From positions 1 to 42,981 of the forward strand of contig JAILZY010000024.1 of assembly GCA_023512255.1 (NCBI GenBank): 42,981 nucleotides of DNA. Reading direction: 5' to 3'. Made by a program: the position numbers and the translations under genes. Shown here piece after piece: positions 1 to 7,657 of the stretch. The DNA is from a bacterium (GTDB lineage: Bacteria; SZUA-182; DTGQ01). The notes under the pieces are model-generated. The model had not been told where the DNA came from, did no database searches, and saw nothing but the letters and a program-made list of their open reading frames with translations. Positions within the stretch are counted from its first letter, which is position 1, and the number at the start of each line of letters is the position of its first letter.

Positions 1-217
1 TAACTTTCTTCTCTCTTTATTTTCTCTCCTCCCCTTTATATTTTCAACATTATTTTTTCAACATGGGGAACATCTGTTGGTTGGCATGAATATTGATAAT
101 CACGTCAATAAACATATTTTTATGGTAAACTGAACACAATATCGAAATAAACCATAAATTTTCGCCAAAATAGCTAATCAAAAATCATGCCTGGAAAAAC
201 CAAACTTGAAGCACTAT

Positions 218-257
218 AGTTCTCTTTATTTTCTTTTAGTTCTCTTTATTTTCTTTT
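218..257. repeat. 20-bp tandem duplication at rlmD 3' end
   Basis: Two exact adjacent copies of a 20-base AT-rich unit (218-237 and 238-257). The second copy contains the stop codon and last codons of the minus-strand methyltransferase gene, so the duplication probably copied the gene's 3' end. The flanking 1-217 is AT-rich and shows no gene. Confidence 0.85.
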
Positions 258-1574
258 CATCCTGACTACACTTTCCACATGGTGGGTTTGAGGAAACATG
301 TCAATCGGCTGAACCTCCTCAACCCGATACCCTAGGGTAGTCAAAATTCCTATATCTCTGGCCAGGGTCGAAGGGTTACAGGAAACATAGATAATGTGCT
401 GAACGCCGAGTTGGGGAATGTATTCCAGAATCTCCTGACAGCCGCAGCGGGGAGGGTCCATTAGAATGAGATCAAAGGATCGGCTGGCGCGGAGCAAAAA
501 TTTTATCCCTTTCAAATCGCTTTTGCTGAACAGTTGAATATTATTGAGGCCATGAGTCCAGACACTTTTGCGGGCAAGATCGACACTGGCTGGACAACTT
601 TCAATGCCGATTACCTCCCTGGCCACTCGTGAGATAGGCAAAGTAAAATTGCCTGCCCCGCAGTGCAATTCAAGAATATTAACTCTCTTTCCTCCGGTTG
701 CCTGAGCAATCTTATCAAGCACTGTCTGAACCAATACCTTGTTTCCTTCGCAATTGACCTGAATGAAGGTTTCAGGGCCAATAAATAAATTATAGCCAAC
801 TGTTGGATATAGAAGTTGTTGTCCGCCTAAAACCAAGGTCTTCGCCTTTTTATACTCCTCGGTCCTCAAGAGAGCGCCGACTATCTCCTCTGGCATCATC
901 GCCTTAATCTGCTCATAGAGCCTCTTTTGATCCGGCTCATCACCCCGCTTGAAGTGAAATACCAGAAGGAGCCTCTCTCCCTGGCCATCTACGGTGAGAT
1001 CGATCCCCTGAATAAATCGGTTATCGAAGTGGGAAAATAGCTCCCTCATCCGGCCCAGGAAGACATTGATCAGAGGGTGGGCCAGATGACAGGTTTTCAT
1101 CTCGATCAACTCATGGGTTCTTTCCCGATAGAGCCCGATATGTGGGGTGCGGTCCCGATGATTCACGCTGAACTGCATGCGGTGTCGATAGTAAAACTCA
1201 GAAGGAGAGGGGATGATCGGCTGTAGAATCTGATCCAGGTGATGCTCGCTCAGCTTCCCTTCCCTCACCAGAGCCTGTTGCACAATTCGCATTTTAGCCT
1301 GCAGTTGCTCGCTATAGCTGATATGCTGCCATTGGCAGCCTCCGCATCTTCCGAACACTTCGCACACCGGTTGAACCCGTGAGGGTGAGGGCTCAACGAT
1401 ATCAACGAGTTCAGCCCTAGCATAGTCGTGGTTCACCGAGCTGATTCGAACCTGCAAACGATCTTGTGGAGCAGACAGGGGCACAAAAACAACTTGGCCA
1501 TCAATCCGACCAAGTCCATCTCCACCATAAACCAGGGTGTCAATAGTCAGTTCTTTGATTTCTCCAACGTTCAT
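246..1574 (-). CDS. rlmD: 23S rRNA (uracil-5-)-methyltransferase, RlmD/RumA family
   Basis: SAM-dependent 5-methylation of a uracil in 23S rRNA (family knowledge). 442 aa, the usual length. An N-terminal TRAM-type RNA-binding domain (about residues 1-60) is followed by a cysteine cluster (C71, C77, C80, with a fourth Cys near 162 in KTCHLAHP) that binds [4Fe-4S] in RumA. The C-terminal half is a Rossmann methyltransferase with LELHCGAGNFTLP (SAM motif), MDPPRCG and the catalytic YVSCNPSTLARD, in which C399 is the nucleophile. All key residues are present. Which uracil is modified (U1939, U747 or both, as in RlmCD) cannot be told from sequence. The gene stands alone on the minus strand. The ATG start fits the family N-terminus, although the ribosome binding site is weak. 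Confidence 0.93.
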   Translation of the reverse strand: MNVGEIKELTIDTLVYGGDGLGRIDGQVVFVPLSAPQDRLQVRISSVNHDYARAELVDIVEPSPSRVQPVCEVFGRCGGCQWQHISYSEQLQAKMRIVQQALVREGKLSEHHLDQILQPIIPSPSEFYYRHRMQFSVNHRDRTPHIGLYRERTHELIEMKTCHLAHPLINVFLGRMRELFSHFDNRFIQGIDLTVDGQGERLLLVFHFKRGDEPDQKRLYEQIKAMMPEEIVGALLRTEEYKKAKTLVLGGQQLLYPTVGYNLFIGPETFIQVNCEGNKVLVQTVLDKIAQATGGKRVNILELHCGAGNFTLPISRVAREVIGIESCPASVDLARKSVWTHGLNNIQLFSKSDLKGIKFLLRASRSFDLILMDPPRCGCQEILEYIPQLGVQHIIYVSCNPSTLARDIGILTTLGYRVEEVQPIDMFPQTHHVESVVRMKRK

Positions 1575-1598
1575 AAAAATAAAAACCTGCTCGTCTTA

Positions 1599-1713
1599 GT
1601 GGTCTTTTCGCCAAGCGCGAGAGCAGATCCAATTACCCGATCAATTGTAGGGGCTGTAGGAGTGTGGACCTTGTGTTTGCCCAAATTGCGCACTTTGTTA
1701 GCGAAAAAACCAC
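1599..1713 (-). mobile_element. Inverted-repeat element family A, copy 1 (MITE-like)
   Basis: A 115-bp non-coding element with 13-base terminal inverted repeats (left GTGGTCTTTTCGC, right end complementary with one mismatch). Its reverse complement aligns along its length with copies at 7531-7647 and 41204-41315, sharing AAAGTGCGCAA, CACAAGGTC and CCTACAATTGAT. It has no room for a transposase, so it would be a non-autonomous element. The rest of the gap 1575-1923 is AT-rich with nothing recognisable. Confidence 0.75.
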
Positions 1714-1923
1714 ATTTAAGTGCTCAAAGGGTATAAGTAGCTTAAAACTCTATCATAATATAAAAATTCGATTTCGGCAACCCTATTTCAAGCGAAAAAA
1801 CAACAGGCTAACAAGCCACTGAATCAAGATAGGGGATAGAGATAAAAGGATAAAATCAAGGAGAGAAAAGCTTGTGGGGTAGAAATTTGCGGAGTAGAAA
1901 TTGAGAAAAATAATCGAGGCTGA

Positions 1924-2517
1924 TCAGTCATCAAATACCTCACTCAGGGGAACTTTCAGGCCTTCGATCTGTCGGGATTCTAGGCTGTCTTGTTCCAGGT
2001 ATGTACCTTGGTGTTTATACCCACCGCCCTGCATGATGTATACTTCCACCTTCTTTATCTCCGGATTCACAATCCAGTACTCTCTAACGGCAAAGTGCTC
2101 ATAGAGCTGTTTCTTTTTCTTAATATCCACCTCAGCATTATGAGGAGAGAGAATCTCGACAATCAGATCAGGGACGCCAAAGATCCCATTTTCCTTGATG
2201 ATCTCACACCTTTTTCGAGCAACATAAACCAGATCGGGCTGGACGACATTCAGGCGGTCAAGGATCAGATCGATGGGAGCGTAGTAGACTTCTCCAAGCT
2301 TATTTTTGCGCACATAATTCCAGATATAAAGAGCAAGGTTTCTGGATATCTTCTGATGTTTTGGTGAAGGGGCAGGAGACATAACTAATCCACCTCCTAT
2401 GATCTCATAGATTTTGCCGTCGCTTGGAAGGTTAAGGTAGTCCTCATAGGTCCAGATATCATCTTCATAGAGAGGCTCACTTTTGTTGGGAATAGTAGCC
2501 ATGCTTTTCTCCTTCAT
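1924..2517 (-). CDS. Uma2-family (DUF820) restriction-endonuclease-fold protein
   Basis: 197 aa, the normal size for Uma2/DUF820 proteins, which have a PD-(D/E)XK nuclease fold and no settled physiological role. Visible family features: the N-terminal YEDYLNLPSDGKIYEIIGG block, PDLVYVARKR, and the core PDLIVEILSP followed by KKKQLYEHFAVREYWIVNP. The Asp and Glu of PDLIVEI and the following lysines match the predicted metal/catalytic set. Two starts are possible, 2517 and the internal ATG at 2502 (MATIPNKSEP); both have an upstream aaggag within about 6 bases. It stands alone between long non-coding gaps. Such genes often occur in multiple copies in genomes of complex lifestyle. DNA cleavage is not demonstrated by sequence alone. 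Confidence 0.88.
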   Translation of the reverse strand: MKEKSMATIPNKSEPLYEDDIWTYEDYLNLPSDGKIYEIIGGGLVMSPAPSPKHQKISRNLALYIWNYVRKNKLGEVYYAPIDLILDRLNVVQPDLVYVARKRCEIIKENGIFGVPDLIVEILSPHNAEVDIKKKKQLYEHFAVREYWIVNPEIKKVEVYIMQGGGYKHQGTYLEQDSLESRQIEGLKVPLSEVFDD

Positions 2518-2664
2518 GATATCTCCTTAAAGATATTAACTTTTTAACTCTCTTGTTCAGCTGCTTTTTCATTCTCATTCAACCTCTTTTATGCTCCATG
2601 CCCATTTCCATGATCGCCTATTCCATGATCTATGATAGATGACCATTAGGAGATTGTCAAAAGG

Positions 2665-2757
2665 AAATTGATTCTGGCCCGCATGGCTTTAGAGGAGAGC
2701 CGCACCTGGCTAGTTTATGAGGTCAAAATTGATCCCGGCCCGCATGGCTGTAGAAAG
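2665..2757. repeat. Two ~30-bp repeats spaced 61 bp (possible CRISPR relic)
   Basis: A unit beginning AAATTGAT and containing GGCCCGCATGGCT then TAGA occurs at 2665-2694 and 2726-2755 with only a few differences. Start-to-start distance is 61 bp, leaving about 31-32 unique bases between. The core GCC-CGCAT-GGC can form a short hairpin. The geometry resembles a two-repeat type I-E-like mini-array, but two units are weak evidence and no cas gene is in the window. Confidence 0.35.
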
Positions 2758-2844
2758 ATATGGGGCTTTCAGGAAGGATATAGGAAGAAAGATAGGCAAG
2801 ATAGGAACCTAATTAGTGGCCTTGTGTGTTTTGATTAAGGGGCT

Positions 2845-2890
2845 AGGCCATCAGGGAGGCTGGTGCTCTCGCCCAATCCCCTGATGGCCT
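2845..2890. terminator. 12-bp perfect hairpin between the FKBP and Uma2 genes
   Basis: AGGCCATCAGGG (2845-2856) pairs perfectly with CCCTGATGGCCT (2879-2890), with a 22-base loop. On the plus strand a T-rich stretch lies about 14 bases beyond. On the minus strand, the direction of the FKBP gene, there is no immediate T run, so its role as terminator is unsure. Confidence 0.5.
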
Positions 2891-2954
2891 ATTGAGTCAG
2901 GCTTTGTTTTTGCCACTTCGTAAGGGATGAGTCTTTTTTTCAGATCAGGAAGAA

Positions 2955-3413
2955 CTATTCAATCTCAATTAGTTGAATATCAAAGATTAGGTCTTTTCCT
3001 GCCAGCGGATGATTTGCATCCAGGGTTACTCGGGAGTCGTGGATCTCGGTTACCGTCACATCAGTTATCAGTCCATTAGCCTGACGGATTTGGAGCTGCT
3101 GGCCAATTTCCGGTTCTAATCCCGGCGGAAACTGGCTTCGATCAACATCAAGTACCATATCATCCCGGTGAGGGCCGTAGGCTTGTTCTGCCGAAATCTG
3201 TTCGGTTTTCGACTCTCCGGGGTGCATACCGATAACTGCCTTTTCAAAGCCTGGGATGAGCAGCCCTTCACCGATGGTAAATTCCAAAGGCTCACGCATG
3301 ATCGAGGAATCAAACACCGTACCGTCCACAAATCTAGCTGTATAATGGACCTTTACGGTATCGCCCTCTTTAGCCTGTAATTGCGGGTTCATATTTTGAT
3401 TGGCGCGTGCCAT
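2955..3413 (-). CDS. FKBP-type peptidyl-prolyl isomerase, SlyD/SlpA-like
   Basis: Prolyl cis-trans isomerase and folding helper, expected in the cytoplasm because there is no signal peptide. 152 aa. The FKBP core begins at about residue 17 (GDTVKVHYTARFVDGTVFDSS) and continues LEFTIGEGLLIPGFEKAVIGMHPGESK. The typical SlyD/SlpA flap (IF) insertion follows (about residues 75-130, AYGPHRDDMVLDVDRSQFP to DANHPLAGKDLIFDI), and the FKBP strand closes at the C terminus. There is no His-rich metal-binding tail as in E. coli SlyD. The ATG has a strong aaggaggtg site seven bases upstream. A single-gene unit is likely, with a hairpin downstream. Confidence 0.92.
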   Translation of the reverse strand: MARANQNMNPQLQAKEGDTVKVHYTARFVDGTVFDSSIMREPLEFTIGEGLLIPGFEKAVIGMHPGESKTEQISAEQAYGPHRDDMVLDVDRSQFPPGLEPEIGQQLQIRQANGLITDVTVTEIHDSRVTLDANHPLAGKDLIFDIQLIEIE

Positions 3414-3667
3414 AATTTACACCTCCTTAGGGTTAAACGGCTCGTCCAAGAGCCGCAAAGGGTGTGTCTTTCATCCGGCAAGAAGCGTTTTCTTTGCCTC
3501 TCCAAGCCGGCTATACTTTCTCACCCTCATCAGCTTCTCCATCGGACATCTTGTCCGAAGATCGCCATTCTCTGTGGAGAATTTTTAGCCATAATTTTTT
3601 GAGATTCAATATGTTTCAAAAAGACATAATGTAGCCCCCCGATCTTTCAAAATGTTCCTGACTAGTG

Positions 3668-3746
3668 TGATCCTGACTCACAGCCTCTTTATTTGATCCT
3701 GACTCAACTCCTCTTTTGTATGATCCTGACTCGCTGCCTCTCAAGG
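3668..3746. repeat. Three tandem 26-27 bp repeats downstream of recD2
   Basis: TGATCCTGACTC recurs at 3668, 3694 and 3721, each followed by a related CCTCT-containing stretch; a partial fourth copy (TTCCTGACTA) starts at 3655. The last unit runs into the recD2 stop codon at 3741-3743. It fills the end of the 3414-3740 gap, whose other end holds the FKBP ribosome binding site. Function unknown; no terminator shape is obvious. Confidence 0.75.
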
Positions 3747-5930
3747 TATGGCACTGATTCGCTCGGCTAGCCTCGTATAGCGCCGCTGAACCTTATTGTT
3801 TTTGACCGCTATGGCCAGAGCCTTCGGGGTGCCGATCAGCACAACGAGTTTTCTGGCCCGGGTTACAGCCGTATAGAGGAGATTTCGCTGCAAGAGCATG
3901 TAGTGCTGAGTTACAATTGGCATGACGATGGCTGGATATTCACTCCCTTGGGCCTTGTGAACAGAAACCGCATAGGCCAAAGCCAGCTCATCAACCTCAA
4001 GAAAATCATAGGCCACCTCCCGACCATCAAAATTAACCCTCACCTGCTGGTTTTCTAGATCTAGGCCGCAGATGCGGCCAATATCCCCGTTGAAGACCTC
4101 TTTGTCATAATTGTTGCGAATCTGCATCACCTTATCGTTTAGCTTGAAGACTCGCCCCCCTCTAGCCACCTCCCGTTGGCTACTATTAAGCTCTCTTTGC
4201 AGCTCGGCGTTTAGATTGGCTGCACCCAGAATCCCCTTATGCATCGGCGTAAGCACCTGAACCTCTGAGATAGGATCAAAGCCAAACCGTTTGGGAATCC
4301 GCTCCTTGACTAGCTCAAGGATTCGAGTCAAAATATCTTGTGGCTCCTCATCCTGAATAAAGTAAAAATCAAGCAACTTTCCTGCCCGCGACTGCCCATT
4401 CTTTGGCATTTGCCCCTGGTTGATAAGGTGGGCATTGACTACGATCAGGCTCTCACGGGCCTGCCTGAATATTTCATTGAGCTCGACCACCTTTATTCTG
4501 CCTGAGGCGATCAGATCTTTGAGGACATTGCCAGCACCGACCGAGGGAAGCTGGTGGATATCACCGACCAGAATCAGGGTAGCAGACAGGGGAGTGGCCT
4601 TCAGGAGATGATACATCAGAACAGTATCGATCATCGATACCTCATCCACAATCAACACATCGGTTTTAAGCGGGGTTTCATCGTCTTTTTTAAACCTGCC
4701 GCTCGTGGGCTGAAATTCCAGGAGCCGGTGAATGGTCTTGGCTTCACGACCAGTGGTCTCAGCCAACCGTTTAGCGGCCCGGCCAGTCGGGGCAGTGAGT
4801 ATAACCTGTCGACCGAGCTTTTCATAGAGGCTGATAATGGCCTTGACGATGGTGGTCTTGCCAGTGCCGGGGCCGCCAGTGAGGATCATGACCTTTTCTT
4901 CAATCGCCGCCCTGATGGCCTCGATCTGCTTTTCAGCCATGGTTATCCCAAGCTGATCCTGAACCCACAAAATGGCCTTAGTGAGATCAATTGGCCGCAG
5001 ATACTTTGGCATTCTGAGCAAACTGTGAAACCTCTTGGCAATGCCCTGCTCACAGGTGTGGAACTTGGTCAGATAGACGGCTTTATTATTCTCGCGGAAA
5101 GTTTCCACATCGGGGTTGAGATCTTCAATCACGATCCGGTTTTGAAGAGCAATAGAGGCTAGGGCTCGGCTGATCCCCTCCCGGTCGATATTGAGCATTT
5201 CTGCACACTTTTCGATCAGCGGCTCATAAGGGTAGTAGACATGTCCCTCATCGGCTAGCTCGTTCAGAACGTACAAGATTCCGGCCTCGGCCCGCAAGGG
5301 CGAATCTTTCGGTATACCCACAGATTCGGCGATTCGGTCAGCGGTCAGAAAGCCAATGCCGAAGATATCAGTCGCCAGCCGATAGGGGTTGTTCTTGACC
5401 ACGCTGATCGACTCCTGACCATACTGCTTATAGATCTTAGCCGCATAGGTAGGACTTACGCCCTTGTCCTGGAGGAAAATCATGACCTGCCTGATTTCTT
5501 TTTGCTCAGCCCAGGCCGTGCGGATCATTTCCAGGCGAGCAGAGCCAATGCCAGAAACCTCAGTCAGCCTGCCGATCTGGTGTTCAATAATCTCAAGCGT
5601 CTCGGCTCCGAACTTGGCCACGATGCGCCTGGCCATCATTGGACCTATCCCTTTGATAAGACCTGAGCCAAGATATTTTTCAATCCCATGAGCAGTAGCC
5701 GGAGTAATGGTTTCGTATTTGACCACCCTAAACTGCGGCCCAAATTTGGGGTGGTTTATCCACTCGCCGAGGAGCTTAACCATCTCACCAGGATACAGGG
5801 CGGGGAAATTGCCAACTACGGTTACCACATCCCGCTTGCCCGGTATGGAGAGCCTGGCCACAGTATAATGGTTTTCCTCATTGACATAGGTTATACGCTC
5901 GATCTGTCCTTTAATCTCCACCAGGGGCAT
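3741..5930 (-). CDS. recD2: RecD2 ATP-dependent DNA helicase
   Basis: 5'-3' superfamily 1B DNA helicase of the RecD2 type, found in organisms where it acts without RecBC. 729 aa, normal for the family. Residues 1-75 form the N-terminal OB-like region. Residues 85-205 hold helix-hairpin-helix elements (KGIGPMMARRIVAKFG, VSGIGSARLEMIR, FGIGFLTADRIA). The motor follows: Walker A TGGPGTGKTT near 351-360, TAPTGRAAKRL (motif Ia), Walker B VLIVDEVSMID near 425-435, LVGDIHQLPSVGAGNVL (motif III), and the C-terminal AYAVSVHKAQGSEYP and LYTAVTRARKLV motifs. All motor motifs are intact. It is transcribed alone; the start sits behind aaggtg about 10 bases upstream. Confidence 0.96.
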   Translation of the reverse strand: MPLVEIKGQIERITYVNEENHYTVARLSIPGKRDVVTVVGNFPALYPGEMVKLLGEWINHPKFGPQFRVVKYETITPATAHGIEKYLGSGLIKGIGPMMARRIVAKFGAETLEIIEHQIGRLTEVSGIGSARLEMIRTAWAEQKEIRQVMIFLQDKGVSPTYAAKIYKQYGQESISVVKNNPYRLATDIFGIGFLTADRIAESVGIPKDSPLRAEAGILYVLNELADEGHVYYPYEPLIEKCAEMLNIDREGISRALASIALQNRIVIEDLNPDVETFRENNKAVYLTKFHTCEQGIAKRFHSLLRMPKYLRPIDLTKAILWVQDQLGITMAEKQIEAIRAAIEEKVMILTGGPGTGKTTIVKAIISLYEKLGRQVILTAPTGRAAKRLAETTGREAKTIHRLLEFQPTSGRFKKDDETPLKTDVLIVDEVSMIDTVLMYHLLKATPLSATLILVGDIHQLPSVGAGNVLKDLIASGRIKVVELNEIFRQARESLIVVNAHLINQGQMPKNGQSRAGKLLDFYFIQDEEPQDILTRILELVKERIPKRFGFDPISEVQVLTPMHKGILGAANLNAELQRELNSSQREVARGGRVFKLNDKVMQIRNNYDKEVFNGDIGRICGLDLENQQVRVNFDGREVAYDFLEVDELALAYAVSVHKAQGSEYPAIVMPIVTQHYMLLQRNLLYTAVTRARKLVVLIGTPKALAIAVKNNKVQRRYTRLAERISAIP

Positions 5931-5996
5931 TGACCTTGCACCTTAATCCTTAATCATAGCCTTTTATCATCATAAATGAAGACAGCAACCCTCATA

Positions 5997-6028
5997 ATAA
6001 AGACAGCACACTATAAAGACAGCACACT
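5997..6028. repeat. 16-bp exact tandem duplication
   Basis: ATAAAGACAGCACACT occurs twice head to tail (5997-6012, 6013-6028), with a partial earlier copy near 5975. It lies upstream of recD2 in a non-coding stretch. Confidence 0.85.
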
Positions 6029-6154
6029 CTAATAATAAAAACAAGTACACTGCCGCTCCTCAGGACTCTCCCATAGTATACGCTTTTGGAATATTTTTCA
6101 ATAGGATATTCAGCGAAAACTTGCCGACCAGGTAAACAAAGGGATGAGCGGATG

Positions 6155-6500
6155 TTTCCCAACGGCCACCCGATGAGGCAGGGTGATGAAAAAAAGCGAA
6201 TCGAGCTGGCCGCAGCCGACAACATCCCCTCCGATGGGAGAGGGTTGATTATGGGCAATTAGGCCTCTGGTAAAACATCCCCTAACCATCGCCCCCACCC
6301 CCCGATGGAGGGGCAAGCAGACAACAGGAGCGACAAGGTGAGAATGGCAGCCTCCTAGATAGGGTTGGCAAGCGGCAGGCGCTGGCGCAGTGGCTGGCTG
6401 GCGCAAGGCAGCCCCCTAGATGGGGAGGGCAAGCACGGCAAGCTCTTAATCGCTGGGGATTGCTGTGCACCACATCCTCGATTGATGAGCAAGCAAGGGG
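6155..6500 (+). CRISPR. Degenerate array, period about 61 bp (CRISPR-like, uncertain)
   Basis: Five to six diverged units with a C-run, then GAT, then a G-run and often GGCAAGCA. The GAT anchors lie at 6172, 6234, 6304, 6358, 6419 and 6480, an average step of 61.6 bp. The best pair (about 6347-6376 and 6408-6437) shares CCTAGAT, GGCAAGC and a leading GGCAGC. The C-run/G-run core would form a hairpin around TAGA, and the stretches between are unrelated. This is the geometry of 29-bp repeats with 32-bp spacers. No cas gene is present and repeats are far less conserved than in an active array, so a relic or another hairpin repeat family is possible. Most of the non-coding gap 5931-6557 is taken by this array. 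Confidence 0.35.
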
Positions 6501-6557
6501 AGAGTGAGGCAGCTTATCTAGTTGATTTTTTAAAAAAATCACAGGAGGTATTTCATT

Positions 6558-7226
6558 ATGGAAAATTTAGCCAGAAAGAGCTTATTGTTATTTTCTTTTT
6601 TCTTGATATTGATTTGCAGTCTGACCGCGGCCCAGGCCAATAATCTGCCTTATCAGGCTGCAGCAGATGGCTCCCCACCAGCCAAGAGTCAGAAGATCAT
6701 CCACGGGAAGCTTAACGACGGCAGCGATAGTTCCCCACCAGTCAAGATTCAGGACAGGATAAAAAAGACGCCTTCATCGATCATCGCCGCTGATTTTGAT
6801 CGGGATAGAAATATTGATCTTGCGGCCACTGCTGAAGAATATGCCAGTGTTGCTATTCTTCTTGGCCGAGGCGATGGCACCTTCAATGAGGCGGTCTACT
6901 ATCCAGTTGGGAATGAGCCCTCCTCGATTATTTCGGCTGATTTTAACCGGGATGCCAGGGTAGATTTAGCCGTAGCCAATGAGGACTCAGGCACGGTCTC
7001 TATTCTTCTTGGCCGAGGCGATGGCACCTTCAATGAGGCGCTCCACTATCCAGTTGGGAATGAGCCCTCCTCGATTATCTTGGCTGATTTTAACCGGGAT
7101 GCCAGGGTAGATCTAGCCGTAGCCAATGAGGACTCAGGCATGGTCTCTATTCTCCTTGGCCGAGGCGATGGCACCTTCGATAGCCCCAAAAACCATGATT
7201 CTGATTTCCGACCCCACAAGCCTTAA
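6558..7226 (+). CDS. Secreted FG-GAP/VCBS repeat protein, probably truncated
   Basis: 222 aa with a clear signal peptide (residues 1-28, hydrophobic LLLFSFFLILICSLTAAQA). Three FG-GAP/VCBS beta-propeller repeats follow, with calcium-binding-like DFDRDRNIDLA and DFNRDARVDLA loops and ILLGRGDGTF strands (about 70-115, 115-160, 160-210). Repeats two and three are nearly identical in DNA, about 141 bp each, so they duplicated recently. Families of this type need about seven blades for a propeller, so three suggests loss of sequence. The reading frame ends in an unrelated tail (NHDSDFRPHKP) just after a CCCCAAAAA run, while another frame continues in a sensible way (see 7195-7284). The ATG has a strong aggagg site 10 bases upstream. 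Function is unknown; such domains usually mediate surface adhesion or ligand binding. Confidence 0.65.
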   Translation: MENLARKSLLLFSFFLILICSLTAAQANNLPYQAAADGSPPAKSQKIIHGKLNDGSDSSPPVKIQDRIKKTPSSIIAADFDRDRNIDLAATAEEYASVAILLGRGDGTFNEAVYYPVGNEPSSIISADFNRDARVDLAVANEDSGTVSILLGRGDGTFNEALHYPVGNEPSSIILADFNRDARVDLAVANEDSGMVSILLGRGDGTFDSPKNHDSDFRPHKP

Positions 7227-7284
7227 GACCTATCCCAAGGCACAGGCTGCCAGGGAGCGGCTAAATCTGATTATCCGGCAATAG
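7195..7284 (+). pseudogene. Out-of-frame C-terminal remnant of the FG-GAP gene
   Basis: In the frame one base off from the FG-GAP gene, 29 codons read through SDPTSLKTYPKAQAARERL to LIIRQ and a TAG stop, a plausible helical C terminus. Removing one A from the CCCCAAAAA run at 7184-7192 would join both parts (DSPKTMILISD). It may be a real frameshift, a read error in a homopolymer, or chance. Confidence 0.4.
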
Positions 7285-7291
7285 GGTTTAA

Positions 7292-7524
7292 GTGGTTCTT
7301 TCGCTAACAAAATGCACCGCTTGGGCGGACACTCCTTGTGTCCGCCCCTACAATTGATTGGGCAATTGTATCTGCTTTTGCACTCGCTCTTATTTATTAG
7401 CTACCATTAAAAGACATAATCCTAATAAGAGTTAAGCCCCTTCGAGGGTTTATGGTTGTTCTGATATAGGGTTTATGGTGTCTGATCTGATATATAAGAG
7501 CTTTTGCACTTAGTGATAGAATCA
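7292..7524 (+). mobile_element. Inverted-repeat element family A, copy 2, split by element B
   Basis: It begins GTGGTTCTTTCGCTAACAAA and carries the family-A middle block CCTACAATTGAT. Its decayed right end (TAGTGATAGAATCA, compare TTAGCGAAAGAACCA) lies beyond a 117-bp insertion. Removing 7385-7501 plus one copy of the duplicated target restores a normal length of about 110 bp. Confidence 0.7.
7385..7501 (+). mobile_element. Inverted-repeat element family B, copy 1, nested in element A
   Basis: It begins CGCTCTTATTTATTAGCTAC and ends with the complementary ATAAGAGC. A 9-base direct repeat, TTTTGCACT, flanks it (7376-7384 and 7502-7510; the match extends to 11 bases if the terminal GC is counted), as expected for a target-site duplication. 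It shares its left half and the block GAGGGTTTATGG with the copy at 13446-13568. It has no coding capacity. Confidence 0.75.
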
Positions 7525-7530
7525 TCTAAT

Positions 7531-7647
7531 TGGTCTTTTCGCTAATAAAGTGCGCAAGCTGCGGCGGGCACAAGGTCTGTCGTCCCTACAATTGATAGCG
7601 TAATTGATCCGCTGTGCAGTTGTGTTCCGTACTTAGCGAAAGAACCA
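7531..7647 (+). mobile_element. Inverted-repeat element family A, copy 3
   Basis: A 117-bp element with ends TGGTCTTTTCGCTAA and TTAGCGAAAGAACCA (inverted repeats with one mismatch). It is nearly collinear with the copy at 41204-41315; both are preceded by CTAAT. Confidence 0.8.
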
Positions 7648-7657
7648 TTTAAATCTA

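Noticed and set aside
63-76. ATGGGGAACATCTG near the left end and its reverse complement at 42908-42921
   Set aside because: A single 14-base match between window ends without further similarity is too weak to claim a repeat boundary.
6110-6643. Overlapping open frames of 86-98 codons on both strands over the 6.1-6.6 kb array
   Set aside because: They arise from the GC-rich repeat units and lack ribosome binding sites; the first real start is 6558.
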